NCBI GenBank assembly: GCA_937776645.1
Contig: CALMRI010000043.1
Location: 44,062-108,061 of the forward strand
DNA from: an uncultured Alphaproteobacteria bacterium
Lineage (GTDB): Bacteria > Pseudomonadota > Alphaproteobacteria > Thalassobaculales > Thalassobaculaceae
DNA length: 64,000 bases
Direction of reading: 5' to 3'
Shown here: piece after piece, positions 54,341 to 64,000 of the stretch
Numbering within the stretch: the first letter of the stretch is position 1
How the letters are laid out: every line of letters starts with the position of its first letter
Program-made: the position numbers and the translations under genes
The notes under the pieces: model-generated
Seen by the model: only the letters and a program-made list of their open reading frames with translations
Told to the model about the DNA's origin: nothing
Database searches by the model: none

Positions 54341-55192
54341 ATGCCCGACAAGACCGACGAGGCCATTCAGCGTAGCGTCGATTACTACAACAGCTCGGAT
54401 ACCGACAATTACTATCGGCGAATCTGGGGCGGCGAGAGCATCCATGTCGGCATCTACGACGAACCCGGCATCGGCATCCCCGAAGCCGCCCGCGCCGCCG
54501 TGACCTACCTTGCCAATCGTCTGGACACCTTGGGACCGGGGTCAACGGTGATCGACCTCGGCTCCGGCTTTGGCGGCCCGCTACGCCAGCTCGTTACCGA
54601 TTACGGTTGCAACGGAATCGCACTCAACGCCAGTGCGCTTGAGCTTGAGGAAATGGCCAAGACTAACCAAAGGGCGGGACTCGCTGAAAAAATTAAACCT
54701 CTGGAAGGAAACTACGAAGATATCCCGTTGGACGACGCACAGGCGGACATAGCTTGGTCTCAGGAAGCATTTCTGCATTGCGGTGACCGGGCAAAGCTGA
54801 TGCGGGAGGTCTTTCGCATCCTCAAGCCCGGCGGTGAGTTCATCTTCGCTGACCCGATGGCCACCGAGTCCGCCCCAGTGGAGGTCCTCCAGCCCATGCT
54901 CGATCGGGCCAACCTCGTGTCATTCGGTACCGTCGCCGGTTACCTCGCCGATGCGAAGGCCGCCGGCTTCATCGATCGTGGCTACGTCGATCGGACGGAA
55001 GACTTTCTCACCAACTACCGAACCATCGTCGCCGAAACCCGGGACCGCCACGAGGAGCTCAAGCAGGAGATCAGCGAGGCTTTCCTCAAAAAAATCGGCA
55101 ACGGCATGCAGTACTGGGTGGACGGCGGCGAGAATGGCCACATGGTTTGGGGTTGCTTTCACTTTGTTAAACCGAACGGAGTCGGGCCGTAA
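54341..55192 (+). CDS. SAM-dependent methyltransferase, sarcosine/dimethylglycine methyltransferase-like
   Basis: A 283-residue class I methyltransferase. It opens with SVDYYNSSDTDNYYRRIWGG and ESIHVGIYDEPG, the N-terminal motif typical of SDMT-type enzymes. Motif I is VIDLGSGFGGPLRQL, with the acidic ribose residue inferred in IALNASALELEEM. The motif after strand 4 is ADIAWSQEAFLHCGD. Related enzymes methylate sarcosine or dimethylglycine to glycine betaine, a compatible solute; others methylate different small amines. No glycine methyltransferase gene is nearby. The start is ATG 54341 (GTG 54338 is in frame) after GAGG. Confidence 0.85.
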   Translation: MPDKTDEAIQRSVDYYNSSDTDNYYRRIWGGESIHVGIYDEPGIGIPEAARAAVTYLANRLDTLGPGSTVIDLGSGFGGPLRQLVTDYGCNGIALNASALELEEMAKTNQRAGLAEKIKPLEGNYEDIPLDDAQADIAWSQEAFLHCGDRAKLMREVFRILKPGGEFIFADPMATESAPVEVLQPMLDRANLVSFGTVAGYLADAKAAGFIDRGYVDRTEDFLTNYRTIVAETRDRHEELKQEISEAFLKKIGNGMQYWVDGGENGHMVWGCFHFVKPNGVGP

Positions 55193-55309
55193 GCGATTTG
55201 CAAAGGCGAAAAAATTGTCGGTTTTCGCAGATTGGTTACGACGGAACTGTTCCGCGATTCCCCGGCCGTGAGATCGATCGCGCAACCTCGATCGCCATCA
55301 TGTAACCAC

Positions 55310-55560
55310 GCACCCCCTCGATCAAGAATGCATTGCGGTTCGCGGGTATACGATGGTGCGGGGCCATATCCATCGTCGCCGGATGAGCCCGCAAGAGGCG
55401 CGTGCCCTTGGCGCACCCGGCGGGTCACGCTCAGGCGGACTTTGGCGAGGCCTGGGCGGTGATCGCTGGAATAGCGAAGATTCTTCTTCCGAAGCGTCGA
55501 TCCCTGTAGCGCTCCGGTGCCCAAGTTCTAGGCGAATGAGAGGATCGGATCGAACTGATG
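55310..55560 (+). mobile_element. Decayed IS21-family transposase (IstA) remnant
   Basis: The frame from 55402 to the TAG at 55507-55509 reads VPLAHPAGHAQADFGEAWAV, then IAGIAKI. This is the catalytic-core opening of IstA (VPLxHPPGxAQxDFGEA) with the first DDE aspartate. Upstream, in other frames, CGSRVYDGAGPYP and similar stretches look like the preceding IstA region. Frameshifts and loss of the remainder show an inactive fragment. The rest of 55193-55644 has no supported gene. Confidence 0.7.
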
Positions 55561-55644
55561 CTGTTCGAGATCGATCGGCAAAAGGCGCCGAACCCGACGC
55601 TCGAATTGCGCCACCTTAATCCCCAATAGGCTCTGCACCGGCCT

Positions 55645-56049
55645 TTAATTTCTTCCCACTTTTACAATGTTGAAAGGGTTTCGGCTTATCAGACGCCAAT
55701 CGCCGTCACGTTCCGCAACGGTGATGATTGCCTCAAACGTTTGCATCAGTTCTCCGTTGGAATAGTAACGCGCCGCTTTCATCAAGAAGGCCACCTTGCT
55801 TTCAGAACGAACAATAATTTTGTGCGAGATTATTTTTACACTACTCCCAACCCATTCTGGGTTTGTTTTTTTCCAGCCCTCGTCGCGATGCTCGGGCACA
55901 TCTTCCTCGGTGAGGTAGATGGGGGGGAAGCCTTTGGGCATGCCTATTTGATGCATTGGTAAATGCATCGTGTCTCTAAATTTTTTTAGTTTTAAAGAAC
56001 CAGCGGCATTGATCGCGTCAAGTAATGCCTCTTCCGGGGTAGCCGCCAT
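55645..56049 (-). CDS. NTF2-like (SnoaL-type) small protein
   Basis: A 134-residue protein with the pattern of the nuclear-transport-factor-2 fold: N-terminal helices (ATPEEALLDAINAAGSLKLK), a central GFPPIYLTEEDVPEHRDEGW, and strands ending YYSNGELMQTFEAIITVAER then DGDWRLISRNPFNI. Many such proteins bind small hydrophobic ligands or are isomerase-like, and no catalytic residue can be assigned. The start at ATG 56049 lacks a strong ribosome site. It sits among mobile-element remnants, so recent acquisition is possible. Confidence 0.65.
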   Translation of the reverse strand: MAATPEEALLDAINAAGSLKLKKFRDTMHLPMHQIGMPKGFPPIYLTEEDVPEHRDEGWKKTNPEWVGSSVKIISHKIIVRSESKVAFLMKAARYYSNGELMQTFEAIITVAERDGDWRLISRNPFNIVKVGRN

Positions 56050-56281
56050 TTATGACTCGCAAATTTGATATAATTTTCTGGGCGACCATTTACATAAAAG
56101 AAGTTACCAAGGGTGTCACGCGCAACCGCTTGCATGAGGACTATGGGCGACTAACCGCACCCGTCCGAGGCGAACTTTGACGGCCGCTACACCTATAGCG
56201 GCTCCTCAAAGGGAGAATACCGTCTACGCAAGGGCTAGGGGGCAGATTCGGCGTCAATAGGCTTCGCCTGCACGCACGCTT

Positions 56282-56634
56282 TCCCACGCCGGTTTCCCTT
56301 ACTCGGATATCTGGGACCCGCTGGCCCGCGTTTTTGACGTCTGGGGTATCGACCATGGCCTATGGGGCACCGACTGGACCCGCGTGGACGGATATATCCG
56401 ACAGAACAAAACCGGTGCCATCGTATTTGTTCCAGAACATTGCCCCTGACTAACGTCCTGGATGCGACGCCAAAGGTGGCGCCGGGGGGCGACGCTAAGA
56501 CGATCGCCGCGGTGACCAGTCATAAGAGCGTGGCGATGGTCAAGCATTACACCGAATCACACGATCAGAAGAAGCGCGCAACGGCGCGCAATTCGGCTGA
56601 TCGATACGGACTAAACAGGAATAAATTAGGCTAA
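56282..56634 (+). pseudogene. Chimeric remnant: amidohydrolase end joined to tyrosine-recombinase end
   Basis: From 56282 one frame reads SHAGFPYSDIWDPLARVFDV, then WGIDHGLWGTDWTR, a typical C-terminal piece of TIM-barrel amidohydrolases (..FG.DR.LWGTDWTR). Without a stop it runs into YIRQNKTGAIVFVPEHCP, the KT-motif region of phage-type integrases, ending at TGA near 56450. The next frame continues LTNVLDATPK, then GGDAKTIAAVTSHKSVAMVK and HYTESHDQKK, the C-terminal catalytic His and Tyr of the same integrase family. The RHxxxR segment is missing by deletion. It lies 60 bases from tRNA-Lys, a usual integration target. The segment 56050-56281 holds nothing else that I recognise. Confidence 0.7.
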
Positions 56635-56693
56635 CCTTTCGGATCGATTATCCTACCTTTTTCCCCGACTCCCTGCTAAGTTATTGAAATCAT

Positions 56694-56769
56694 TGGTGGG
56701 CGCGACAGGACTCGAACCTGTGGCCAGCGGATTAAAAGTCAGCTGCTCTACCAACTGAGCTACGCGCCC
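56694..56769 (-). tRNA. tRNA-Lys (anticodon TTT)
   Basis: A 76-base cloverleaf including an encoded CCA. The acceptor is GGGCGCG with CGCGCCC, the D stem GCTC with GAGC, the anticodon loop CTTTTAA (TTT), the T arm ACAGG with CCTGT, and the T loop TTCGAGT. The anticodon stem GCTGA/TCCGC has one T-C mismatch (pair 29-41), which may be a real feature or a base error. It is flanked on one side by the integrase remnant and on the other by coaD. Confidence 0.93.
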
Positions 56770-56832
56770 ACGCGGGCCGGACCCTAGGGAATGTGGGTCG
56801 CCCGGTCAACCTGGTGAAAGGCTATTATTCCG

Positions 56833-57348
56833 TCATTTTTTCTGGCCGATCGCAGTCATCATCCGGGCTTCCACCCGAGGCGAGACGAATTCCTTTATTT
56901 CTCCGCCCAACACGGCGATTTCCTTGACCAATCGCGACGAAATAAACTGGTGGCGCTCCGACGACATCAGAAACACCGTCTCGATATTCGGGTTCAGCCG
57001 CGCGTTCATGCCAACCATCTGGAACTCATACTCAAAGTCGGACACCGCGCGCAAACCGCGGATGATAAATTGTGCGTCGTTCTGTTCGGCGAAATGCATC
57101 AACAGATTGCCGAAGGACGTCACCTCAATGTCGCAATGATGTCCCTGTTTTTTATTAGTTTCTTGAATGGCGTCGATTTCATCGCATACCATCTCGGTTC
57201 GTTCCTCGAGGCTGAACATCGGATTTTTGCCAGGATTTTGGGCGGCGCCAATCAGCAGCCGGTCCACCATCTTGCTGGCTCTTCTAATGATGTCGATATG
57301 TCCGTTCGTGATCGGGTCGAACGTGCCTGGATAGACACCGATACGCAT
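56833..57348 (-). CDS. coaD: Phosphopantetheine adenylyltransferase
   Basis: A 171-residue enzyme that transfers AMP to 4'-phosphopantetheine, the fourth step of CoA synthesis. It starts MRIGVYPGTFDPITNGHIDI with the nucleotidyltransferase motif (TFDPxxxGH) and has the C-terminal HQFISSRLVKEIAVLGG (ISSxxVKE). The start at ATG 57348 follows GGAGG; the 57369 start adds seven residues outside the family. It lies downstream of gyrA in the same direction, with 42 bases between the gyrA stop and the coaD start. Confidence 0.95.
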   Translation of the reverse strand: MRIGVYPGTFDPITNGHIDIIRRASKMVDRLLIGAAQNPGKNPMFSLEERTEMVCDEIDAIQETNKKQGHHCDIEVTSFGNLLMHFAEQNDAQFIIRGLRAVSDFEYEFQMVGMNARLNPNIETVFLMSSERHQFISSRLVKEIAVLGGEIKEFVSPRVEARMMTAIGQKK

Positions 57349-57389
57349 GTCAGCCTCCGATTGGTCCAATGCTATTCTTCGCTTGAGCG

Positions 57390-60218
57390 TCAGGTTTGCG
57401 CATCGGCGTCGCCGCCATCCGCATCGCCGGCCTTATCGGCAGGTCCATCGCCCGGTGGGTCGTTATCCGGCACGTTGTCGTTCGGTGTGTCGGCATCGGG
57501 TTCGCCCGCACCATCGCCGTCGTCCTGCCCGGCACCCTCGCCAATCAGGCTAACCGAGACCACATGCTCGTCATCACTGACCCGAAACACCCAAACTCCT
57601 TGGGTGCGACGGCCCTTGATGCCAATTTCATCGACCGCACAACGGATTAACTGTCCAGAATCAGTGACCAACATAATCTCGTCGGAATGATTGACCGGGA
57701 AAGCCGAGACCACATCACCGGCCTTGTCGGTCAGATCGAGGTTCCAGATTCCCTGCCCGCCGCGATTGGTGACCCGATACTCATGCGCCGAGGTTCGCTT
57801 GCCAACACCGTTCGTGGTTACCGTAAGGATAAACTCCTCCTCGGCGCCCAATCGGGCCAAGCGCTCCTCATCTAACCGGAATATCGGTGGCTCCATCTCC
57901 TCGCCATTACCATTGCCGTCGCCGGTGACGCGCCGCAAATGGGCGGTCTGGCGAAGGTAGACCTCGCGCTCATGCTGATCAGTGCCCGGGACGTCCTGAT
58001 AGTCCACATGGCGCAGGATCGACATCGAGACGACGGAATCCTCCTTGGCCAACTTGACCCCGCGCACACCCATCGAGTCGCGCCCCCGGAAAACCCGCAC
58101 ATCGGAGACTTGGAAGCGGATCGCCTTGCCTCCCCGTGTAGCCAGCAAGACGTCGTTATCAGCGCTGCAGGGCTGCACGCTGATCAATTGCTCACCGTCC
58201 ACCAGCTTCATGGCGATTTTACCGTTACGCATAATCCGGGTGAAATCCGACAAGGCGTTCCGCCGCACGGTCCCACCCGAGGTGGCGAACATAATGTGCA
58301 GATCCGCCCAACTCTCTTCTTCGACTGGCATCGGCATGACGGTCTGAATCCACTCACCAGCTTGCAAAGGCAGCAGATTGACCATTGCCTTACCCCGCGC
58401 CTGCGGCGTCGCCAGCGGCAACCGGTAGACCTTCATCTGGTAAACCATGCCGCGCGAGGTGAAGAACAGGATCGGCGTATGGGTATTGGCGACGAACAGC
58501 CGGTTGACCACGTCCTCCTCTCGGGTCGACATCCCGGAGCGCCCTTTACCGCCTCGGTGTTGCGCCCGATAAGTCGATAGCGGTACCCGTTTGATATAAC
58601 CATTCAGGCTGACGGTAACGACCATGTCCTCCCGTTGGATCAGGTCCTCAATGTCGTGCTCGAACTCGTTCTCTTCCAGAACCGTGCGTCTGGGAGTTGC
58701 GAAGGCTTCCTTTGCCGTCCCCAACTCCTCGCGCATCACCGCCTGTAACCGCTCGCGGGACTGCAGGATTTCCAGATAAGCGGAAATGTGCTCCGCCAGG
58801 TCCCGAGTCTCTTCCACCAGCTTGGATCGCTCCATGCCGGTCAACCGTTGCAGCCTGAGCTCCAGGATTGCCCGGGCCTGGGCATCGGAAAGCCGGTAGC
58901 GGCCATCGACGACGCCGTGTCCGGGATCATCGATGATGGCAATAAAGTCAGCCACACCCTCGGCCGACCAGTCCCTTGCGGTCATTTTCATGCGCGCTTC
59001 GGGCGCATCGGCGGCGGCTCGGATCAACGCGATCATCTCATCGATATTGTTCAACGCCACCAGCAAACCGGCCAAGACATGGGCCCGGTCCCGCGCCTTG
59101 CGAAGCAGAAATGCGGTGCGTCGGGTGATCACCTGTTCGCGGAACGCGATGAAGGCGAAAATGATATCGCGTAGATTGAGCTGCTCCGGCCGGCCCTGGT
59201 TCAACGCCAGCATATTGACACCGAAAGAGGTCTGCATCGCGGTAAAGCGATACAGCTGGTTCAACACGACCTCGGGCACCGCATCACGTTTCAACTCGAT
59301 GACCACGCGCACGCCGTCGCGGTCGCTCTCGTCGCGCAGGTCGGAAATACCTTCGATGATCTTGTCGCGGACGATCTCGCCAATCCGCTCCATCATCCGC
59401 GCCTTGTTCACCTGATAGGGAACCTCGGTCACCACGACGGCGAAGCGGTCCTTGCGGATTTCCTGGATTTCGGCTTTTGCCCGCATCACTACCGAGCCGC
59501 GACCGGTGTGATAAGCCTCACGAATACCGCTGCGTCCCAGAATGCTGCCACCGGTCGGAAAGTCCGGCCCCGGCACGAAATCCATCAACTCCTCGACGGT
59601 AATACCGGGGTTGTCGATATAGGCTAGGCAAGCGTCGACCACCTCGCCCAGATTATGCGGCGGGATGTTGGTCGCCATGCCCACCGCGATGCCGCCGGCA
59701 CCATTGACCAGCAGGTTCGGAAACTCCGCTGGCAATACCGATGGCTCCATCGTGCTTTCGTCATAGTTCGGCACGAAGTCGACGGTTTCCTTGTCAATAT
59801 CGCGAAGCAATCCCTCAGCCGATTTGGCCAGCCGGGCCTCGGTATAACGATGCGCGGCCGGCGGATCGCCATCCATCGAGCCGAAATTGCCCTGACCATC
59901 AACCAACGGCAGGCGCATCGAGAAATCTTGCGCCATGCGGACCATGGTGTCATAGATCGCCGAGTCGCCATGCGGATGGTAAAGACCCATCACGTCACCG
60001 ACGATGCGCGCCGATTTACGGTACGGCTTGGTCCAGTCGTAACCGCCGTCCTTCATCGCATAGAGAATACGCCGGTGCACCGGTTTCAGGCCATCGCGCA
60101 CGTCCGGCAAGGCCCGCGACACAATCACGCTCATCGCGTAAGCAAGGTAAGACCGCTCCATCTCGTCTTCGATCGAAACGGGCACAATGTCAGGCAGATG
60201 TTGATCCAAATCGGTCAC
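57390..60218 (-). CDS. gyrA: DNA gyrase subunit A
   Basis: A 942-residue topoisomerase subunit. The N-terminal breakage-reunion domain contains [17 protein letters not shown] and the quinolone pocket [20 protein letters not shown], with Ser and Asp at the positions equal to E. coli 83 and 87, thus wild-type. The catalytic tyrosine is in [15 protein letters not shown] (His where E. coli has Met). The GyrA-box-like HRGGKGRSG precedes the six-bladed C-terminal domain. The protein ends in a long acidic, Gly/Asp/Pro-rich tail (about 40 residues). The frame is intact. It probably shares a transcript with coaD. Confidence 0.96.
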   Translation of the reverse strand: MTDLDQHLPDIVPVSIEDEMERSYLAYAMSVIVSRALPDVRDGLKPVHRRILYAMKDGGYDWTKPYRKSARIVGDVMGLYHPHGDSAIYDTMVRMAQDFSMRLPLVDGQGNFGSMDGDPPAAHRYTEARLAKSAEGLLRDIDKETVDFVPNYDESTMEPSVLPAEFPNLLVNGAGGIAVGMATNIPPHNLGEVVDACLAYIDNPGITVEELMDFVPGPDFPTGGSILGRSGIREAYHTGRGSVVMRAKAEIQEIRKDRFAVVVTEVPYQVNKARMMERIGEIVRDKIIEGISDLRDESDRDGVRVVIELKRDAVPEVVLNQLYRFTAMQTSFGVNMLALNQGRPEQLNLRDIIFAFIAFREQVITRRTAFLLRKARDRAHVLAGLLVALNNIDEMIALIRAAADAPEARMKMTARDWSAEGVADFIAIIDDPGHGVVDGRYRLSDAQARAILELRLQRLTGMERSKLVEETRDLAEHISAYLEILQSRERLQAVMREELGTAKEAFATPRRTVLEENEFEHDIEDLIQREDMVVTVSLNGYIKRVPLSTYRAQHRGGKGRSGMSTREEDVVNRLFVANTHTPILFFTSRGMVYQMKVYRLPLATPQARGKAMVNLLPLQAGEWIQTVMPMPVEEESWADLHIMFATSGGTVRRNALSDFTRIMRNGKIAMKLVDGEQLISVQPCSADNDVLLATRGGKAIRFQVSDVRVFRGRDSMGVRGVKLAKEDSVVSMSILRHVDYQDVPGTDQHEREVYLRQTAHLRRVTGDGNGNGEEMEPPIFRLDEERLARLGAEEEFILTVTTNGVGKRTSAHEYRVTNRGGQGIWNLDLTDKAGDVVSAFPVNHSDEIMLVTDSGQLIRCAVDEIGIKGRRTQGVWVFRVSDDEHVVSVSLIGEGAGQDDGDGAGEPDADTPNDNVPDNDPPGDGPADKAGDADGGDADAQT

Positions 60219-60581
60219 GATATAGCCGGGTAAGTTGCATTAACGTGCGACGCATTGACTACCAACCCAGCCAGCACCTTGGTTGCTTTACGCTGGCTGC
60301 GATTCGTCGTCATTTTGTAACATATTTCGCAAGTGCGAACAATCCCGCATCGACAAGTCCGCGCGCGAGAAATGGTATATTTTCAAAGCCTTACAAATTA
60401 ACGTCGATAATCTTGGCCGGCCTTCACCTCCCTGATCGGAACGGTCGAGCGAAGTCCGTCCCAAACCGCCGCCGGAAAACCGGTGAGCACGAAGAGCATT
60501 CGATACGAAACGACTCCATAACACCCCCGGCGTGAAGGGTCGGTGCGCTTGCAACAACGTAAAGCAGGCCAAAATAGGTTC
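60219..60581. other. Intergenic region between ssb and gyrA
   Basis: These 363 bases lie between two minus-strand genes, so they should hold the gyrA promoter. CAGCCAGC (60268-60275) faces GCTGGCTG (60292-60299), a weak 8-bp hairpin with a 16-base loop. The T/A-rich stretch at about 60370-60400 could be a promoter, but no clear -35/-10 pair was found. No gene or RNA is supported. Confidence 0.4.
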
Positions 60582-61106
60582 TTAGAACGGGATTTCGTCA
60601 TCCAGATCATCCGGACCACCGGATGCCCCTGACGCCGGGCCGCGCCCGCTAACACCGCCGCCGCCAGAAGAACCGCCGGACGGCCCGTCGCCGAAGGAAT
60701 CTCCACGACCATAGTCATCGTAGCCGCTGCCACCACTACCTTGGGATCCATCGGATCGGTTGCCGAGCATAGTTAATTCACCGCGATAGCGCTGCAGAAC
60801 AATCTCAGTGGTGTATTTTTCCTGTCCCTGCTGATCGGTCCATTTCCGGGTCTGTAGTTGGCCCTCCAAATAAACTGATGAGCCCTTGCGAAGATACTGC
60901 TCGGCGATCTTGGCGAGCTGTTCATTGAAGATCACCACGCGATGCCATTCGGTACGCTCACGGCGTTCGCCGGAGTTCTTGTCCCGCCAGGTTTCCGATG
61001 TCGCGATTGAGAGCTGCACGATTTTGCCGCCATCCTGCATGCTACGGATTTCGGGATCACGGCCAAGATTACCGACGAGAGTAACTTTGTTGACGCTGCC
61101 TGCCAT
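60582..61106 (-). CDS. ssb: Single-stranded DNA-binding protein
   Basis: A 174-residue SSB. The OB-fold domain runs from [20 protein letters not shown] to about residue 110 ([20 protein letters not shown] and [20 protein letters not shown]). A glycine/serine-rich linker follows, and the C-terminal tip is DDLDDEIPF, the partner-binding tail. The ATG at 61106 is the family start; 61181 would add a non-conserved stretch. It is divergent from uvrA, the usual arrangement in Proteobacteria. Confidence 0.95.
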   Translation of the reverse strand: MAGSVNKVTLVGNLGRDPEIRSMQDGGKIVQLSIATSETWRDKNSGERRERTEWHRVVIFNEQLAKIAEQYLRKGSSVYLEGQLQTRKWTDQQGQEKYTTEIVLQRYRGELTMLGNRSDGSQGSGGSGYDDYGRGDSFGDGPSGGSSGGGGVSGRGPASGASGGPDDLDDEIPF

Positions 61107-61410
61107 TATATCTGCCCAGGGTTCAAAGACTACTTGAGCATACTGTCCCATATACGGAACGGCGAGACCAGCCGGAAGCACGCCTCAAACCAGCACATGT
61201 TCGAACAAAATCACCGATGGTCGCGCCGGTTATTCCGGCGTATGGATGCCAAGGCCTTGAAATATAGGTGCTTGTCGAGTTGTCCACAATTTACTCCCAG
61301 AAGAAGTGCACCAAACAGCGTTGCGACAGTGGTCAGAAGTCCCGCCTGCGCCATATATTAGACTAGGCGACGATTGATCGAATTCCACGGGGTGGGTAAG
61401 CAGCAGAGTC
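61107..61410. promoter_or_regulatory. Divergent ssb / uvrA intergenic region
   Basis: These 304 bases should carry the promoters of both genes. In many bacteria they include a LexA operator. I looked for the alphaproteobacterial GTTC-N7-GTTC box and for CTGT-N8-ACAG; single GTTC or GAAC words occur (for example 61199-61206) but no properly spaced pair. No open frame is supported. Confidence 0.4.
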
Positions 61411-64000
61411 ATGAACGGCCATACCAAGACAAATTCAATCCGCGTCCGTGGGGCCCGGGAACATAATTTGCGCAATGTCGACGTTGACCTGCCGCGCAAT
61501 AAGCTGATCGTGATGACCGGGCTCAGTGGCTCCGGAAAATCGTCACTCGCCTTCGATACGATCTATGCCGAGGGACAGCGCCGCTACGTCGAGAGCCTGT
61601 CCGCTTACGCGCGGCAATTCCTGGAGTTGATGCAGAAACCCGATGTCGATCTAATAGAGGGGCTGTCGCCGGCGATCTCCATCGAACAGAAAACAACCTC
61701 GCGCAATCCGCGGTCTACGGTCGGCACGGTAACCGAGATCTATGACTACCTCCGTCTCCTCTATGCCCGAATCGGTATTCCCTACTCGCCCACTACCGGA
61801 TTACCGATTGAAAGCCAAACCGTAAGCCAGATGGTTGATAAGATCCTGACCCTGACCGAGGGCACGCGTCTATATCTCTTGGCGCCGATCGCACGGGGCC
61901 GCAAGGGCGAGTTTCGTAAGGAATTGGCTGAATTGCGCAAGCGCGGCTTTCAGCGGGTCAAGGTCGATGGCGAGATGTTGGAAATCGACGATGTTCCGGC
62001 GCTGGACAAGAAATACAAGCATGACATCGAAGTGGTGGTTGACCGGCTGGTGGTGCGCGAGGGGCTGCAGACCCGTCTGGCGGACTCGATCGAAACAGCG
62101 CTGGAGCTATCTGACGGGTTGCTGTTCGCCGAGGATGCCAGCAATGGCGAGCGGCATACCTTTTCCGCCAAGTTTGCCTGTCCGGTTTCCGGCTTCACCA
62201 TCGACGAGATTGAGCCCCGGCTGTTCTCGTTCAACAACCCGTTCGGCGCCTGTCCGAGCTGCGACGGGTTGGGCACGCGGATGTATCTTCGACGCCGAGC
62301 TGGTCGTGCCGGATAGCACGCGTAGCCTGCGCAGTGGCGCCATCGCGCCTTGGGCTAATTCCTCGTCGAGCTACTATATGCCAGACGCTTGGAAAGCACT
62401 GGCCGCCCACTTCAAGTGTCGACCATGGTCAAGCCGTTCCGCGAATTGTCCGAGAAGGTCCAGCAGGCGATCCTATACGGCACCGGCAAGGAGCCCGTGG
62501 TCATGACCTATGATGACGGGTTACGGCGCTATCAGACGACCGAGCCCTTCGAGGGACGTGATCCCGAACATGGACCGCCGCTTCAAGGAGACCGATTCCG
62601 CCTGGGCCCGTGAGGAGACTCGGCCGCAATACCAGGCGGTCGCGCCCTGCGAGGTCTGCCGCGGGCAACGCCTCAAGCCCGCGGCGCTGGCGGTCAAGCT
62701 CGCCGGTCTGACGGTATCCGCCAGTGACCGAAATGTCAATTTTAGAGGCGGTCACCTGGTTCGGCAGTCTGGAAGGGCAGCTGACCAGCCAGCAGACCGA
62801 GATAGCCTCGCGTATCTTGAAGGAAGTTAAGGAAAGGCTTGGTTTTCTCAACAATGTCGGCTTGGACTATCTGACCCTGTCGCGGTCTTCCGGCACCTTG
62901 TCCGGCGGCGAGAGTCAGCGTATCCGCCTCGCCTCACAGATCGGCTCCGGATTGACAGGCGTGCTTTACGTGCTTGATGAGCCATCGATCGGCTTGCATC
63001 AGCGCGATAACGACCGGCTGCTGGAGACCTTGAAGCGGCTGCGCGATCTCGGCAACACCGTCATCGTGGTCGAGCATGACGAGGACGCAATCCGTCACGC
63101 CGATTATCTGGTCGATCTCGGGCCCGGCGCCGGCGTCCATGGCGGCCATGTGGTCGCCTGCGGGACGCCCGAGGATGTCATGCGCGCCCCGGACAGCCTG
63201 ACCGGCCAGTATCTGACGGGGCTTCGGCAGATCCCGTTGCCAGCGCGCCGGCGCAAGGGCAAACGCGGTAAAACGCTTACTGTACGCGGCGCCACGCAGC
63301 CAACAACCTGCAGTCGATCGATGTATCGCTGCCGCTCGGCACTTTCACCTGCGTCACCGGCGTATCCGGCGGCGGCAAATCGATCGCTGGTCATCGAGAC
63401 GCTCTGGAAGGCCGTGGCGCGCCGCCTGCACGGAGCTCGAGAGATCCCCGGGCTGCACGACGCGATCGAGGGGATCGAGCATCTCGACAAGGTCGTCGAC
63501 ATCGACCAGTCGCCGATCGGCCGCACGCCGCGTTCCAACCCGGCGACCTATACCGGGGCCTTCACGCCGATCCGCGACTGGTTCGCCGGGCTGCCCGAAG
63601 CCAGGGCGCGAGGCTATGCAAGCCGGGCCGTTTCTCGTTCAACGTCAAGGGCGGGCGCTGCGAGGCCTGTCAGGGCGACGGCGTGATCAAGATCGAGATG
63701 CATTTCCTGCCCGATGTCTATGTCCAGTGCGACGTCTGCAGGGGGCAGCGCTACAACCGCGAAACCCTGGAAGTCGGTTCGCGGCAAATCGATAGCCAAG
63801 GTTCTGGATATGACGGTCGATGAGGGCGCCGATATTCTTCAAGGCGGTCCCGGCGATCCGCGACAAGCTGGTCATGCTGCAGCGCGTCGGGCTCGGCTAT
63901 ATCAAGATCGGCCAGCCGGCCACCACCCTGTCCGGCGGCGAGGCGCAACGGGTGAAACTCGCCAAGGAATTGGCGCGCCGGGCGACCGGGAAGACCCTGT
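61411..64000 (+). CDS. uvrA: Excinuclease ABC subunit A (multiply frameshifted, cut by window end)
   Basis: The first 290 codons are clean: [20 protein letters not shown], Walker [21 protein letters not shown] and [13 protein letters not shown], the first zinc module. From about 62280 the frame changes at least eight times (near 62280, 62385, 62575, 62735, 63297, 63384, 63630, 63775 and 63832). Every UvrA block still occurs in order: [20 protein letters not shown] (signature), [20 protein letters not shown] (Walker B), the second ATPase [10 protein letters not shown], zinc [14 protein letters not shown] and [19 protein letters not shown]. Each break can be mended by one base, so these look like sequence errors. 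The protein recognises DNA damage in nucleotide-excision repair. The 3' end lies outside the window. Confidence 0.9.

Noticed and set aside
54062..54445. 127-codon frame opposite the methyltransferase start
   Set aside because: It overlaps the methyltransferase on the other strand and shows no motif or conserved character.
53952..56769. Half tRNA as a simple att duplicate of tRNA-Lys
   Set aside because: The two 3' ends differ at paired T-arm bases in a compensating way, so they come from different tRNAs.
57390..60218. Quinolone-resistance change in GyrA
   Set aside because: The pocket HGDSAIYD retains both Ser and Asp at the critical positions.
61107..61410. LexA (SOS) box between ssb and uvrA
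   Set aside because: No GTTC-N7-GTTC or CTGT-N8-ACAG pair with correct spacing was found.
1..64000. CRISPR array, rRNA operon, prophage or intact insertion sequence
   Set aside because: No regular direct repeats with spacers, rRNA sequence, phage structural genes or complete transposase were seen.

Overview
The window reads as chromosome of a free-living alphaproteobacterium, probably of Rhodospirillales type. The evidence is an aapJQMP-type general amino-acid ABC transporter, a class I PHA synthase, the gene orders mfd-sdhE-recG-DUF502 and coaD-gyrA-ssb-uvrA, a ModE/Mo-box controlled molybdate operon, and much acyl-CoA metabolism. Base composition is moderately high in GC throughout. No CRISPR array, rRNA, intact prophage or intact insertion sequence is visible.

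Layout. 1-2170: end of phaC, a cold-shock gene, a small basic protein and a decayed IS30-type transposase. 2172-6748 (minus): aapJ, then a terminator, then aapQ-aapM-aapP. 7158-12092 (plus): metC, a ModE-like regulator and modABC, with a Mo-box in front of modA and a damaged pyridoxamine-phosphate-oxidase-like gene facing it. 12108-13703: a four-domain rhodanese. 14113-24293 (minus): one long catabolic operon running LLM flavin monooxygenase, two alpha/beta hydrolases, an enoyl-CoA hydratase/3-hydroxyacyl-CoA dehydrogenase fusion, thiolase and three acyl-CoA dehydrogenases, closed by a strong hairpin. 24462-25045: a dead ogt gene and a palindromic repeat. 25355-29257: a three-subunit molybdenum hydroxylase plus a MoaD/ThiS-like carrier. 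29278-40327: TauE-type exporter, class II aldolase, VOC protein with enoyl-CoA hydratase, FAD oxidase, prfC, P1 peptidase, acyl-CoA ligase and a FrnE-type oxidoreductase. 40346-47885: mfd, sdhE, a dead PAS-domain gene, recG and a DUF502 protein. 48323-53611: panE-like reductase, MDR reductase, Ldh-family dehydrogenase, an IS5 remnant and a MATE-like protein. 53612-56769: a patch of decayed mobile DNA (half tRNA, IS21 remnant, amidohydrolase/integrase chimera) carrying a methyltransferase and an NTF2-like gene, ending at tRNA-Lys. 56833-64000: coaD, gyrA, ssb and uvrA (cut by the window end).

Two themes stand out. First, molybdenum: the uptake operon, its regulator and operator, a multi-domain sulfurtransferase and a Mo-hydroxylase operon with its own ubiquitin-like protein lie within 22 kb. 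Second, CoA-linked catabolism starting from an LLM monooxygenase.

Data quality matters. Single-base indels break conserved genes in clusters (8.8-10.9 kb, 14.6-19.7 kb, about 51.8 kb, 62.2-64 kb), while long genes such as mfd, recG, gyrA and the rhodanese are intact. This pattern suggests local sequence errors rather than gene loss. By contrast, ogt, the PAS gene and the IS and integrase remnants carry substitutions, stops and deletions typical of real decay.
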